64,000 bases of DNA from Bradyrhizobium sp. URHD0069 (lineage in GTDB: Bacteria > Pseudomonadota > Alphaproteobacteria > Rhizobiales > Xanthobacteraceae): NCBI RefSeq assembly GCF_000701345.1, contig NZ_JNIJ01000030.1:1-64000 (forward strand), written 5' to 3'. The position numbers were made by a program, and so were the translations under genes. The notes beneath the pieces were generated by a model. It was not told the origin of the DNA. It worked only from the letters and a program-made list of their open reading frames with translations, and did no database searches. This document shows, one piece after another, positions 37,185 through 46,736 of this stretch (position 1 is the stretch's first letter; each line of letters opens with the position of its first letter).

Positions 37185-38506
37185 TGGCACGCCGGACAAC
37201 ATTTCACAAAGTAATTCTGAAATCCGATTTCGGTCCCGCGGCCGCTGCATTTGTGCGTTCATGCCGACTCAATCACCCCGTCTGGCAGGAGCCAGCACAA
37301 TCTCTATTCCGCTCCTACCGTGACGCGGTTGTCTACCCAACGAACACTAACTCCAAGGCCAACTTCTTCTGAACTGGCTTGGGTAGCGCCCAATACAGTC
37401 GCAGCCACGACCAGGCTCAAAAAGTAGCTCATGGCCCGCTCCAACTTGTGACTGTTATTCTAACAGGATGCCTCGGCAGAGGTTCCGGCTTGCCTCTCAA
37501 CACGCTAGCGCCCGATCAACAGCGTCGACGGATGGTAGACTGGCCTTCCTGTCCTCCCGCTCGACGCCGCCACCCTTCGGCGGTATTCGATCTCTGCCAG
37601 CGATGACGCGTTTCGTTGTTCGGGAAGGGCGGGGAGCGCCTGCGGCTTATCCGCCGCACTTGGGATTAGCCAGCCTCGATGCGCTTGAGAAGAGCGACCC
37701 GTTTGAGAGCTGGGACTGTTTTGCCGGGAACGAATTACTTTTGCGCCGGTTATTCCAGCGAGGCCATCGCCCGCCGTTTAGTACGGCCCCTGTGGCTGTG
37801 GGCGAACCGGAGTTCGCAAGGTACGGCGTGCGGGCTCAACCTCAATTCCCTAACATCTGATCCGCGCAGGGCGCTTTGGTTCTCAAATCGAAGAACCGTA
37901 GCAGCGGCTGTCCGATCGTATTGAAAACAACTGAGAAGAGCTGCCGCGATCGGTCCAAGATCGCCGATCATGCAACACTCTTACAATCTCAACTTAGGTC
38001 ACGATAGATGTACAACGGCAGGGAACGCTCACGGAACCAAGGCGAACATCGGGGAGAGCTCGCTCTCCCAAAATAGGGGCGCGTGGGTATCACACACTGT
38101 CAAATAGGGCTCGCATGAACGAACCTTTTGGGTTGGCGCCAGGGGACACTGTAACAAGGCGGGTTCGGTTCCCAAGGCTGGTGCCCTGGTTTCGCGATGC
38201 GCCGTACATCTAACCGCGGTACATCTAACCATTGCCAGTTTCCAAGCTGCGGCCCCCCGCAATCGAGCAAGGTGTTGGCGCAAGACCGTGGAAGTAAGTT
38301 AGCGGCCTCACCCTTGCAGCGAATCCGGAGGACCGCGCTCGTGTGGCGGGCAGGCTGGATTCCCAGTCCGGTACGAGGCGAAGAAGACCCGCCGATCGAA
38401 AGATGCGATGAAGAAGGCCCGGCAGCAGCCGCAAGCGCCTCGAACGGGCACTGGCGCGGTAGCAGAGCTTTTCCGAGGCCCTCGAAAGATATCCCCCTAG
38501 GTAGTT
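37185..38506. other. 1.3 kb without a supportable gene
   Basis: Several frames are open (for example 37468-37860 on the plus strand) but show high arginine/proline content and no family resemblance. I see no tRNA, repeat pair or insertion sequence here. Confidence 0.4.
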
Positions 38507-39286
38507 TTAGATCTTTCTTTCGACCATCATCAACTTCAACTCAGCAATCGCTTGCGCGGGGTTAAGTCCCTTAGGGCAGGCTTTGGCGCAGTTCATGATG
38601 GTGTGGCAGCGATAGAGACGAAACGGGTCTTCGAGATCATCGAGCCGCTCCCCTGTCGCCTCATCGCGGCTGTCCTTAATCCAGCGGGCAGCCTGCAATA
38701 GTGCGGCGGGACCAAAAAAGCGCTGGCTGTTCCACCAGTAGCTCGGGCACGCAGTAGAGCAACATGCACAGAGAATGCATTCGTACAGCCCATCAAGCTT
38801 CTCTCGGTCCCCATGGCTTTGCAGCCATTCTTTGGGTGGGGTGGGTGTTTTTGTTTGCAGCCAAGGCTCTACCGCCGCAAGCTGAGCATAGAAGTTGGTC
38901 AGATCAGGGACGAGATCTTTGATAACGGGCTGGTGAGGGAGAGGATTGATCTTGAGTGCGTTATCCTTCACCTCGCCCATGGACTTAGTACAAGCGAGGG
39001 TGTTCTGACCGTCTATGTTCATTGAACATGAACCGCAGATTCCTTCGCGACAGGAGCGTCTGAAAGTCAGCGTAGGGTCGATGTTATTTTTTATCCAGAT
39101 CAGGCCATCCAGTACCATGGGGCCGCAATCATCTGCGTCCACAAAGTAGGTGTCGATTCGGGGATTGCGACCGTCGTCAGGATTCCACCTGTATACCTTG
39201 AACTCGCGCAACTTAGAGGACTTCGGTTTCGGCCAGGTTTTTCCGCCGCTGATCCTTGAGGGTTTTGGCAGAGCAAACTCAACCAT
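38507..39286 (-). CDS. sdhB: Succinate dehydrogenase iron-sulfur subunit (orphan copy)
   Basis: A complete 259-residue SdhB. The [2Fe-2S] ligands are in CREGICGSC and the later cysteine of NTLACTKSMG; the [4Fe-4S] site is CILCACCSTACP; the [3Fe-4S] site is CHTIMNCAKACPKGLNP, with the ubiquinone-site histidine of CHTIMNC present. GGAGATG precedes the ATG. SdhB passes electrons from the flavoprotein SdhA to the quinone site in complex II at the inner membrane. No sdhA, sdhC or sdhD is in the window, so this is an isolated copy inside an island. It may substitute for the core subunit under some condition or confer resistance to complex II inhibitors; that is speculation. Confidence 0.94.
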   Translation of the reverse strand: MVEFALPKPSRISGGKTWPKPKSSKLREFKVYRWNPDDGRNPRIDTYFVDADDCGPMVLDGLIWIKNNIDPTLTFRRSCREGICGSCSMNIDGQNTLACTKSMGEVKDNALKINPLPHQPVIKDLVPDLTNFYAQLAAVEPWLQTKTPTPPKEWLQSHGDREKLDGLYECILCACCSTACPSYWWNSQRFFGPAALLQAARWIKDSRDEATGERLDDLEDPFRLYRCHTIMNCAKACPKGLNPAQAIAELKLMMVERKI

Positions 39287-40252
39287 TCAACATCTCCAAA
39301 CTGGTACGCTTTGAAAGGAAGTGGTCCAAATCGCATTTTCACCTGCAAGTCGACCAATATCGACCAGAATGCGAATATGACGCAGACCTTGTCCAGCGCT
39401 CCGCCTTCCCTTTCTTGGCCCGAAAGTTCCGCCGTCGACGTCTAACGTCGCAGTCGCCGAATCGTGCCAAAGAATCGGCCCTCAGTGCGGGGTTGTGTAC
39501 CGCGGATAGGTGACTGGCTAGGCAGGGGGCGAGTGGGCCGATTTATGCTCTAGGCTGAAGCGTTGTATTAACTGCCCGAGGAAGCGGACCGATAAATGCG
39601 CGTTCGGCCTCCTAGAGTCGTTGCGGCGTCGCTTCAAAGTTGTCTGGAGCGGATGACGAGCCACCGCCCCATTCGACATACCGGTGCTGGCATCCTTTTT
39701 GAAGCGACGTCCTAACTTTTGTTGGGAACCGAGAAAATCCGCTACAGTTTTCTTGTCATTCTCTTGCAGTGTTGGAGCTGCGCCCTAACCATCGAATCGA
39801 TTAACGAACGCGCGGACGCAAAGGTAGAAACACTTTTCATCAAGCGGCGCGACGCCTTCGTATCGAGCGCCCTCGCTTCCTTTTTGCGACTGGCTCTTGC
39901 CGGCCGGAAGATCGTGCAGGCGGCGGAATAGGAGCGACAGCTGTGCAAAGCGTTTTTCATTGCACGAACCGCCTGCGGAACGTGAAGGCGACACAATCAT
40001 GCAGGTGCCCGGCGTTCCGGCTCGCTCTCTGATACCCTCTTGATCAGCCACTACCAACGTGCCCATGTTCGGGCGGAACTATCTCTAGGATCGAGAGCAT
40101 TGTCTCCGCCGGTTTAGCCCCTGTTGCCGCTGCCAACCACGCCGAAGCGGCTATCTGGCATTCCGATCGATGCAATCTGAAACCGTCGCTTGAACTGCAC
40201 GGTTGCGGGCGAGTATGAACCTTCGATGCAAGACCAATATAAAGGTTGGACA
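39287..40252. other. ~960 bases without a clear gene
   Basis: A rightward frame from TTG 39719 to 39931 (70 aa) is hydrophobic at its start and has ALTIESINERADAKVETLF; it is the best candidate for a small gene but has no ribosome site. Otherwise nothing. Confidence 0.35.
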
Positions 40253-41323
40253 ATGAGTGATACGCTCAATCGAGCCAAGAAGTTCTGCGACCGTTTCGGC
40301 CTTCGGGCTCCAATATTGCTCGCGCCGATGGCGGGAGCTTCCGCCCCCTCGTTATCCATCGCCGTCGCGAATGCAGGCGGCCTGGGCTCATGCGGCGTTC
40401 TGCTCATGCAACCCGACGAAATCCGCTCCTGGTCTCGCGAGGTCCGATCCAACAGCAATGGCGCCTTCCAACTGAACATCTGGATACCCGATCCGGCGCC
40501 GAAACGAGATCCGGCTCATGAAGCGAGGGTGCGGGAATTCCTCGGGAAGTGGGGACCGGCGCCCTCTGCGGAAGCGGGCGAGGCGGTTCCACCCATTTTT
40601 GCGGACCAATGCGGATCCATGCTCGAAGTGGCCCCTCCTATCCTTTCCTCGGTCATGGGTCTCTACCCTCCTGATTTCGTCAAGAAGATGAAGGATCGTA
40701 ACATCATCTGGTTCGCCAACGTTTCCACCGTCGCGGAGGCTAAGGCGGCGGAAGAGGCTGGTGCCGACGTGATCGTAGCGCAAGGATCGGAGGCAGGTGG
40801 CCATCGCGGCTGCTTCGACGCCTCCGAGGCGGAAGCTAAGCAGGTCGGGTTGTTTTCGTTGTTGCCTGCTGTGGTCGACGCCGTCCGGCTCCCGGTTGTG
40901 GCAACGGGTGGCATCGCGGACGCCCGTGGCGCCGCGGCGGCTTTGACGCTTGGCGCGAGCGCCGTGCAGATCGGAACGGGCTTTCTGCGATGCCCCGAGG
41001 CCAAGATTCATCCCGCGTGGGCCGATGCGCTTGCGCGCACCGCGCCCGAAGGCACGATCGTAAGTCGCGCCTTCAGCGGACGCGCCGGCCGCAGCATCGC
41101 GACTAACTACGTCAAGGCAGCCCTCGGCGCCGACGCGCCTCGCCCGTCTCCGTATCCTATCCAGCGGGGTCTTACCGCTGCTATGAGAGCTGCCGCCGCA
41201 AAGGAAGGAGACGTTCACCGCATGCAAGCCTGGGCCGGCCAATCCGCGGGACTCGCAAAAAACGAGCCGGCAGCGGTCGTGTTCCAGCAGATCTGGGATG
41301 GCGCGCGGGCTTTGCTCAATTGA
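40253..41323 (+). CDS. Nitronate monooxygenase (2-nitropropane dioxygenase family)
   Basis: A 356-residue FMN enzyme that oxidises alkyl nitronates such as propionate 3-nitronate to the oxo compound and nitrite. ATG 40253 begins MSDTLNRAKKFCDRF. Seen: substrate/FMN segment PILLAPMAGASAPSLSIAVA, GGLGSCGVL, the phosphate-binding region VVATGGIADARGAAAALTLG, and the catalytic histidine in QGSEAGGHRG. The length is typical. It protects against nitro-toxins of plant or microbial origin. It stands alone, just before a resolvase fragment. Confidence 0.93.
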   Translation: MSDTLNRAKKFCDRFGLRAPILLAPMAGASAPSLSIAVANAGGLGSCGVLLMQPDEIRSWSREVRSNSNGAFQLNIWIPDPAPKRDPAHEARVREFLGKWGPAPSAEAGEAVPPIFADQCGSMLEVAPPILSSVMGLYPPDFVKKMKDRNIIWFANVSTVAEAKAAEEAGADVIVAQGSEAGGHRGCFDASEAEAKQVGLFSLLPAVVDAVRLPVVATGGIADARGAAAALTLGASAVQIGTGFLRCPEAKIHPAWADALARTAPEGTIVSRAFSGRAGRSIATNYVKAALGADAPRPSPYPIQRGLTAAMRAAAAKEGDVHRMQAWAGQSAGLAKNEPAAVVFQQIWDGARALLN

Positions 41324-41428
41324 ACCAGGCGCGATCCGATCGAAGGAGATATCCGATTAATTAGCGCACTTCCAGAATTGACCTGCGGCGTGGACTGACC
41401 AAAGGCCATCCGGTGGTATTCCGTTTGT

Positions 41429-41674
41429 ATGGAGCGCGCGGTCGCATGTCTTCGAGTTTCGACGCAACGCCAGCAGCGCTCTGGGCTCGGGATTGAGGCC
41501 CAAAGGGCACCAATCGAGCGCTTCGCGGCGCCCGAGTCGCTTACCATCATCGAAGAGTATGCCGAGTTCGACACCGGGAAGCGCGCTGATGCGCTCGATA
41601 GGCACTGCGGCCAGGCGAGCGAAGTGCAGATCGTTGTTTCCAAGCTGGATCTGGCGGCAATTCGATCAGCATGA
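41429..41674 (+). pseudogene. Resolvase N-terminal fragment
   Basis: From ATG 41429 the sequence (MERAVACLRVSTQRQQRSG, then DTGKRADALDR and IVVSKLDL) is closely related to the resolvase at 35733, including about 40 bases upstream of the ATG. It breaks off after ~75 residues and its middle is already altered. Two related fragments in the island can serve as sites for homologous recombination. Confidence 0.8.
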
Positions 41675-42106
41675 GCCGCAGATTTGCCCGAGACTTCAAG
41701 ACAACCCTTCGGCAGCCTGCGCTAACAGGAACGGCCTTGGCATGCTGCCTGTCGCTTCTGGGCAACCCGAAGGAATTTGTTTAGTTCCAGTTCTGAAGCG
41801 TTGGCGCTGGCGTGTCCAGCCACGTTTGGAACGATTAGGGACTTTCGGTCTTGTTTCGAGAGATTGGATGAGCAGCGGCTTTCCATCGATGCCTCTTCTG
41901 ACGGAACGTTCCGATGTGGATTCGAGTGAGGATGAAATACGCGTCGTGCACCAAAGTTGTGGGACGGCCTCGAAGGCTTAGGATAAAGAAGATCAGTTTT
42001 GGTCCAGCAGAGTGACAGCTAAAGGAGGAGCGTATCAGCCGCGATCTCAGGAACGCGTGATACCCTTCAGGCATTCGCTGTGTGGTGTCGCATTAGGATG
42101 AAAGCT

Positions 42107-42316
42107 ATGCTGAGGGATGACCAGATCGCAATCCTGTACGATATTGCCCAGTCTATTGCTTTCGCCGACGATAAGGAAGGCGAGGTCCAAACCCTGATTG
42201 TCGAGGGTTATGTTGTGAAGGATGGAGACCTGTACGAGCTTACGGAGATGGGCTTAAAAGTCGTCGAAGAGCACGTCTCACAGTTATCGAGTTCGGACCA
42301 TCCGGACGATGGTTAG
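42107..42316 (+). CDS. Small winged-helix-like protein, 69 aa
   Basis: ATG 42107 has AGGA about nine bases upstream; ATG 42098 is an alternative. The sequence (MLRDDQIAILYDIAQSIAF, then IVEGYVVKDGDLYELTEMG) has the layout of a small winged helix with the wing at YVVKDGDLYEL. Similar small proteins are frequent in Bradyrhizobium. Function unknown. The gap 41675-42106 holds no gene. Confidence 0.65.
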   Translation: MLRDDQIAILYDIAQSIAFADDKEGEVQTLIVEGYVVKDGDLYELTEMGLKVVEEHVSQLSSSDHPDDG

Positions 42317-42589
42317 CTCAGCCGCTCCCGGAGCTTTCTCGGCCGAAGCCCAGTCTAGGCGCCGACAGCAGTCAGCTGATCGCGAACCGCAGTTTTCTTA
42401 GAGCACGATCGAAAGTGGTTTGCGGACCGTCCTTGGCGTGGGCGTTGATTGCGCCGAATGATCCAAATACGAATTCACAAGTCGTGACGATCTTACTGCG
42501 CGTTGTTGTGCATCGGCACTATAAGGGCTCGGTCCCTAAACGCGAGCTCTTCTATTCTGCAGCTAGCAGCGCTCCTTCGTCGATCTTCA

Positions 42590-43618
42590 TCAAGCATGCC
42601 GATGAGTCCCGCGCATCCAGGCAATGACGCGGGGCCAGATCTCTCGATGGGCACGCCGGCCGACGAGCGGCCCTACGTGCTGTAGCCCGACGCCGATTTC
42701 CGGCACATAGGCAAATACCGTTGCACTGCTTAGCGGGTCCAAAGCGGACGAAGGCGGAACCAAGCGGCTTGTATAGTCCACGATCGCGGCGGTGGGTATT
42801 TCGGCAAGCGAGTCTAAGCGCGCTAAACGGCCGAGCACACGTAGCTCGTTCCGGGCAAACCGGTCTTGTCGATAGAGCAAATCAACGACGCTTTGGAGCA
42901 AAGGAGCGGGCGGGGCGAATTCGTCGAGGCTCCAACGAATGACGCGGGCGTGAATGGCAAAGGCTTCAACATCCGGCAAGCTGGCCCAGGCGTCGGCCCA
43001 GCGCCCAAAGGCAAATTCCTCCGGAGCCGCCGCAACGCTGGCCAGATCGAGAAGGCTCCCTGGAATTGGCTCAATCGTCTCGCCAAAAAGCCAACTGTCT
43101 GGATACGCCGTGATCGGTCGCAACGCTCCGGTCTGTTCGCCAAAGCGCAGCGGGGCCTCAATCAGGACAAGTTTGTCAACGCGAAGCGGCTCGATTGCCG
43201 CGAGTATCGCGGCAAGCGTTCCACCAAGGGAATGGCCGACAACGATCGGCGCTCGCCCATGCTCGCTTGCGATCTTCTCGAGGGCACTTCGGAGTGACCC
43301 GACGCTGTTGCCAAGGTCGCTGCTTCCGCTCTCTTCTTCACACCACTCGCTCAGGTACACAGAAAAGCCTGCTTCGGTGAGCCGCCGTATTACGCTCACC
43401 TCCGGCAAGAGATCGAATATGTAGGGCCGCTTGATCGGGGCAGGCACAATCAAAACAGGACCGGCGGTTCCGGCGTGTTCGCCATAGCGCCGCAACCGAA
43501 GATCTGGTTGCGCTAGCACGACGTGCCAAGATGCTTCGTGCGGTGCGAACCCTGAGTCATCCAGTAGCCAACCAAGCCAGCGCCTGAGGGCGTCGCTCAT
43601 GAAGAACATCGGGAACAT
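42590..43618 (-). CDS. Alpha/beta hydrolase, PHA-synthase-like
   Basis: A 342-residue alpha/beta hydrolase from ATG 43618 (43600 possible). The nucleophile elbow is IVVGHSLGGTLAA with serine, where true PHA synthases have cysteine. The upstream VPAPIKRPYIFDLLPEVSV and VYLSEWCEEESG parts recall PhaC-type proteins, and the C-terminal VPEIGVGLQHVGPLVG contains the likely catalytic histidine. So it is probably an esterase or depolymerase related to PHA metabolism rather than a polymerase. It stands alone. A stop shortly after at 42590 gives a normal C terminus. Confidence 0.8.
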   Translation of the reverse strand: MFPMFFMSDALRRWLGWLLDDSGFAPHEASWHVVLAQPDLRLRRYGEHAGTAGPVLIVPAPIKRPYIFDLLPEVSVIRRLTEAGFSVYLSEWCEEESGSSDLGNSVGSLRSALEKIASEHGRAPIVVGHSLGGTLAAILAAIEPLRVDKLVLIEAPLRFGEQTGALRPITAYPDSWLFGETIEPIPGSLLDLASVAAAPEEFAFGRWADAWASLPDVEAFAIHARVIRWSLDEFAPPAPLLQSVVDLLYRQDRFARNELRVLGRLARLDSLAEIPTAAIVDYTSRLVPPSSALDPLSSATVFAYVPEIGVGLQHVGPLVGRRAHREIWPRVIAWMRGTHRHA

Positions 43619-43909
43619 CGAATTCTGAATCACACCTGGCTCTCGCTGCGAGTACGGGTGGCGGAGAACACGCACATCACGACTGTCAGAGCAAACAGCC
43701 CGACGATCAATCAAGGCCTACTGGCGGTCGCCAGGAGCGCTCGCCTAATGGCGATCGGCAGGGCGCTTTCTCGGCGACCGATGAAGAAGCGGAAGCCGAC
43801 CCTTTCCGGTTCGCCGCTTGCGTCTTATTTCGGGATGCCATAGGTCGGCTGTGGCACCCGTTACCAAGCTATTAGGACAAGTGGTCAAAAGAAGAGCAAC
43901 AACGGCGAA

Positions 43910-43981
43910 ATTGAGTTTTCGCTTTCTATTGGAAGCAACGGTCTAAGCTTGTTCCCAACGTGCCGCCCAAACTGGCACGAA
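43910..43981. repeat. Direct repeat flanking the ABM gene, copy A
   Basis: ATTGAGTTTTC..., then GTCTAAGCTTGTTCCCAACG and GCCGCCCAAACTGGCACGAA, matches 44812-44888 over about 70 bases with a 3-base insertion. The core GTGCC-GCCCAAACT-GGCAC is itself an inverted repeat. Confidence 0.7.
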
Positions 43982-44071
43982 TAACGCCGCCAACTTGCCT
44001 TGGGACAGGGTTTCCCTTGTCCGCACCCCATTTGCGAGCTGGCTGTCTCGAATCTGCGAATGGCCTAATTC

Positions 44072-44099
44072 GGCCAGTACCGAGAAGTTCGTACTGGCC
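44072..44099. repeat. 9-bp-stem inverted repeat
   Basis: GGCCAGTAC and GTACTGGCC pair perfectly around CGAGAAGTTC, upstream of the monooxygenase gene and followed by CCTTTCC. It may be an operator or terminator. No gene lies between 43619 and 44308. Confidence 0.45.
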
Positions 44100-44308
44100 C
44101 CTTTCCATCCCGAAGAATGATTAGTCGTCTCTAGAATTTTAGAGTGGTCCCTTTTGGTTCTTCGGCGGGTTCGTTATCATGGGATCGCTCGATATCGTGT
44201 AATGATCGATGAACATTGGACCTGAGAGCACTTGTGCCAGCGAAATGCCTGGACCGGCTCGCGACGTTCCGACGCTACGTTTCCGGGTTTGAGAAAGGGA
44301 GTCATTCC

Positions 44309-44635
44309 ATGCCCCAGATTCAGACAGGAAATCAGCCAGTTACGCAAATCACCGTCATCGAAGCCGAGCCGGAAAAGCAGCATGAAGCGCTGTCGTTGAT
44401 GGCTGAGCGAGCGCATTTCATGGCGCGCCAGCCGGGCTTTGTCTCAATCAGCCTGCATCGAAGCCTCGATGGACGACGCATTGTCAATTATGCCCAGTGG
44501 CAAAACCGCGAACTCCTGCAGTCAGCTCACAGGTCGCCAGACTTCCGCAAAGCTTGGCGCAAGTTTGACGATTTGACCGATCAGATCGATCCCCATCTCT
44601 ATGAAGTAGCGGAGGTTCTGGAAGGCGGTCGCTGA
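44309..44635 (+). CDS. Antibiotic biosynthesis monooxygenase (ABM) domain protein
   Basis: A 108-residue protein starting at ATG 44309 after AGGGAG. The single ABM fold is visible: VTQITVIEAEPEKQHEAL, LMAERAHFMARQPGFVSISL, then RRIVNYAQWQNRELLQSA. These small dimers oxidise quinone-like or heme-like compounds, or act as simple stress proteins. It is flanked on both sides by a ~75 bp direct repeat (43910 and 44812), so it may have moved as a cassette. Confidence 0.87.
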   Translation: MPQIQTGNQPVTQITVIEAEPEKQHEALSLMAERAHFMARQPGFVSISLHRSLDGRRIVNYAQWQNRELLQSAHRSPDFRKAWRKFDDLTDQIDPHLYEVAEVLEGGR

Positions 44636-44811
44636 GCACCTCGGACTTGCCATCGAGATCCTGGAACGTGAGTGAGCATGCACCATCAGACGCTGCTTAG
44701 CTTGCAAGCGGAAGCGGCGAGCACTAAGCCAGAGACGCTTGGGTCAATGCCCAGCTGCATAGAGCTGATAAAAAGTAATAAGATTTCGAATGCGATCAGG
44801 ATGGGGCAAAA

Positions 44812-44888
44812 ATTGACTTTTCCACTAGCTATTAAAAGTCGCAGGTCTAAGCTTGTTCACAACGTGCCGCCGCCCAAACTGGCACGAA
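44812..44888. repeat. Direct repeat flanking the ABM gene, copy B
   Basis: Second copy of the repeat at 43910-43981; see there. It has CCGCCGCCC in place of CCGCCC. Confidence 0.7.
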
Positions 44889-44986
44889 AGTGCGCCTCCG
44901 AAGTACGCTCCAGCATCACCGCCCTTCAGCGGCATCTATCGGTGACTGAGAGCTTTGTATGCTCCCGCCTGATCGGGAGAACGCAT

Positions 44987-45154
44987 ATGGCAGAGTATCG
45001 CGTTTACATCATGGGCCCGGACGGCCATTTCCAAAACTCGGTTGCTCTCGACTGCGCAGACGATGACGCGGATCTGCATGGTCCGCCTCTCGCGCGACGA
45101 TCACGTTCTGCTGTGGGCGCGCTTGTCCTGAATGCGCTGACGCTCTTCTTCTGA
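44987..45154 (+). pseudogene. Small MAEYRVY-type protein with altered C terminus
   Basis: ATG 44987 follows GGGAGAACGC. The start MAEYRVYIMGPDGHFQNSV with LDCADDDA is the pattern of a frequent small Bradyrhizobium protein, which normally continues A-I-x-x-A-K...DGHDVELW. Here the reading after DDDA is different (DLHGPPLARRSRS), so a frameshift is likely. Confidence 0.5.
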
Positions 45155-45313
45155 CAGATCGGTGGGCGCACCTGTCAGTTTGCGCGCATAGGACTGCTCC
45201 ACCGCTTCGGCCAGCTGCTCGTCTACGGTCTGCTCGCCATCCTGCGACCCGGTTTCGACCTGATTGTTCTGTGCAGTTACGGCAGCTTTGTTCGTCCGAT
45301 TTTGCTCTTTCAT
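45101..45313 (-). CDS. Small acidic protein downstream of ku, 70 aa
   Basis: A polar, charged protein (MKEQNRTNKAAVTAQNNQVE ... APTDLSEEERQRIQDKRAHS). It follows ku after 13 nt in the same direction, so it is read from the same transcript. No known family. It overlaps the tail of the rightward remnant at 44987-45154. Confidence 0.6.
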   Translation of the reverse strand: MKEQNRTNKAAVTAQNNQVETGSQDGEQTVDEQLAEAVEQSYARKLTGAPTDLSEEERQRIQDKRAHSRT

Positions 45314-45326
45314 GTTACAACTCCAC

Positions 45327-46238
45327 TTATCCGGCTTTCTTGCGTCCAGTTGACCGCTCGGACTTCACGGTTTTTTTGTCCGCGCCTCGTTTCCCTTCGA
45401 TTGGTAGCAGCATTTCCTTTTGACCTGCGGCGGCCTTGCGAGGTTTCTTGCCCTTTGGAGCCGTTTCGCTGTAGAGGCTCTTCTTCAAGGCGTCCATAAG
45501 GTCCACAACGTTCTCGCCGCGCGGTCGTGGCTTCGAGCCGACGGTTTTGCCCTGGCGCTTCGCGTTGATAAGTTCGGTAAGGGCCTCCTCGTAGTGGTCC
45601 TCAAACTTCTCCGGCTCGAAAGTGGATGCCCGTTGGTTGACGATATGCTTCGCCAGATCGAGCATGTCTTTGGTTACCTTCACATCCTGGATGTCATCGA
45701 AGTACTCGTGCTCCGAGCGGACTTCATAGGGGTACCTAAGGAGCGTACCCATGAGACCATTGCCGAGAGGCTCCAAGCCGATGATGTGCTCCCGGCTGGT
45801 CAAAACCACGCGCCCGATAGCGACCATGTCCATGTTGCGGATGGTCTCGCGGATCACGGCGTAGGCGTCGTGACCGACCTTGCCGTCCGGCACGAGATAG
45901 TAGGGGCGGATGAGGTAACGCGGGTCGATGCTGCTCTTGGGGACGAACTCGTCAATGTCGATGGTGCGGGTGGACTCAAGCGCGATGTTTTCCAGCTCGT
46001 CCTTCGACACTTCGACGTAGGTGTCGGTATCGACCTTGTAGCCTTTGATGATGTCCTCGGATGAAACCTCTTCGCCGGTATCGGCATCGACCTTCAGGTA
46101 TTTGATTCGATGGCCGGTGTTCTTGTTGATCTGGTTGAAGCTGATTTTTTCGGCATCGGAGGTGGCCGGATACAATGCGACCGGACAGGTAACAAGGGAG
46201 AGGCGCAAAAAGCCCTTCCAATTGGCACGCGGGGCCAT
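45327..46238 (-). CDS. ku: DNA end-binding protein Ku
   Basis: A 303-residue bacterial Ku. It starts MAPRANWKGFLRLSLVTCPV, the family hallmark, followed by the bridge/core segments YLKVDADTGEEVSSEDIIKG, IDEFVPKSSIDPRYLIRPYY, and a C-terminal lysine-rich tail (PKGKKPRKAAAG ... SERSTGRKKAG) for DNA sliding. Ku homodimers hold broken DNA ends and recruit the ligase LigD. No intact ligD is in the window, only a fragment at 54923-55051. Alphaproteobacteria often carry several ku genes; this one sits in a stress block and is probably used in stationary phase. Intact. Confidence 0.96.
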   Translation of the reverse strand: MAPRANWKGFLRLSLVTCPVALYPATSDAEKISFNQINKNTGHRIKYLKVDADTGEEVSSEDIIKGYKVDTDTYVEVSKDELENIALESTRTIDIDEFVPKSSIDPRYLIRPYYLVPDGKVGHDAYAVIRETIRNMDMVAIGRVVLTSREHIIGLEPLGNGLMGTLLRYPYEVRSEHEYFDDIQDVKVTKDMLDLAKHIVNQRASTFEPEKFEDHYEEALTELINAKRQGKTVGSKPRPRGENVVDLMDALKKSLYSETAPKGKKPRKAAAGQKEMLLPIEGKRGADKKTVKSERSTGRKKAG

Positions 46239-46314
46239 CGAAATACTCCACTCAACTGAACTGAATGCTCAATATAGGAGACGCGCAAAAAGCTCAAAAG
46301 TGCCGAAAATTGAA

Positions 46315-46593
46315 TCATTTACACTCGGGGCAGGTATCTCCGACAGACTGCATGACATCATCAAGCGCCCGCACTGCCTCGGCCGGGGTGGCACCCCTGA
46401 AGGGGTACTTGGATGCGATTTCACGGGCCCGTTTCCATGCGTCCGGATCAGTTCGATCCAGCATATGCCCGTGCTCTTCACATTCCTTGATGGCGTGGAC
46501 TTCCAGCAGGAGGCCGATAGCCCAGCCCTGTAGGGTTCGATAGGGCTCCCTGACCGGCGCGCCTGGTTGCCTAGCTTGTGCACCGCTTCCCAT
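46315..46593 (-). CDS. Small conserved protein with terminal CPEC, 92 aa
   Basis: LDRTDPDAWKRAREIASKYP, then GATPAEAVRALDDVMQSVG and a terminal TCPECK. This is a pattern I know from many short Bradyrhizobium proteins. The N-terminal part (MGSGAQARQPGAPVREPYR) may be upstream of the true start. The single CxxC could bind metal in a dimer. Function unknown. Confidence 0.65.
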   Translation of the reverse strand: MGSGAQARQPGAPVREPYRTLQGWAIGLLLEVHAIKECEEHGHMLDRTDPDAWKRAREIASKYPFRGATPAEAVRALDDVMQSVGDTCPECK

Positions 46594-46736
46594 GGCGTGG
46601 AATTTGCCTCTTGGCTACAAACATCTAGAATAGCGGCAAGACTCGCATGTTCCGATGCGCGTCGGAATCGCGGATTCGCGTTTTCCACACTAGCACCAAC
46701 TTGCTCAATGTTCTAGTTTTGTTCTAAGCATAGGTT

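Noticed and set aside
37468..37860. 131-codon rightward frame
   Set aside because: Arginine/proline-rich composition, no ribosome site and no recognisable motif.
40388..41242. Leftward frame opposite nitronate monooxygenase
   Set aside because: Antisense shadow of a clear gene; composition unlike a protein.
43970..44000. TGGCACGA as a sigma-54 promoter (-24 element)
   Set aside because: No GC element stands at the required 10-base spacing in either copy of the repeat.
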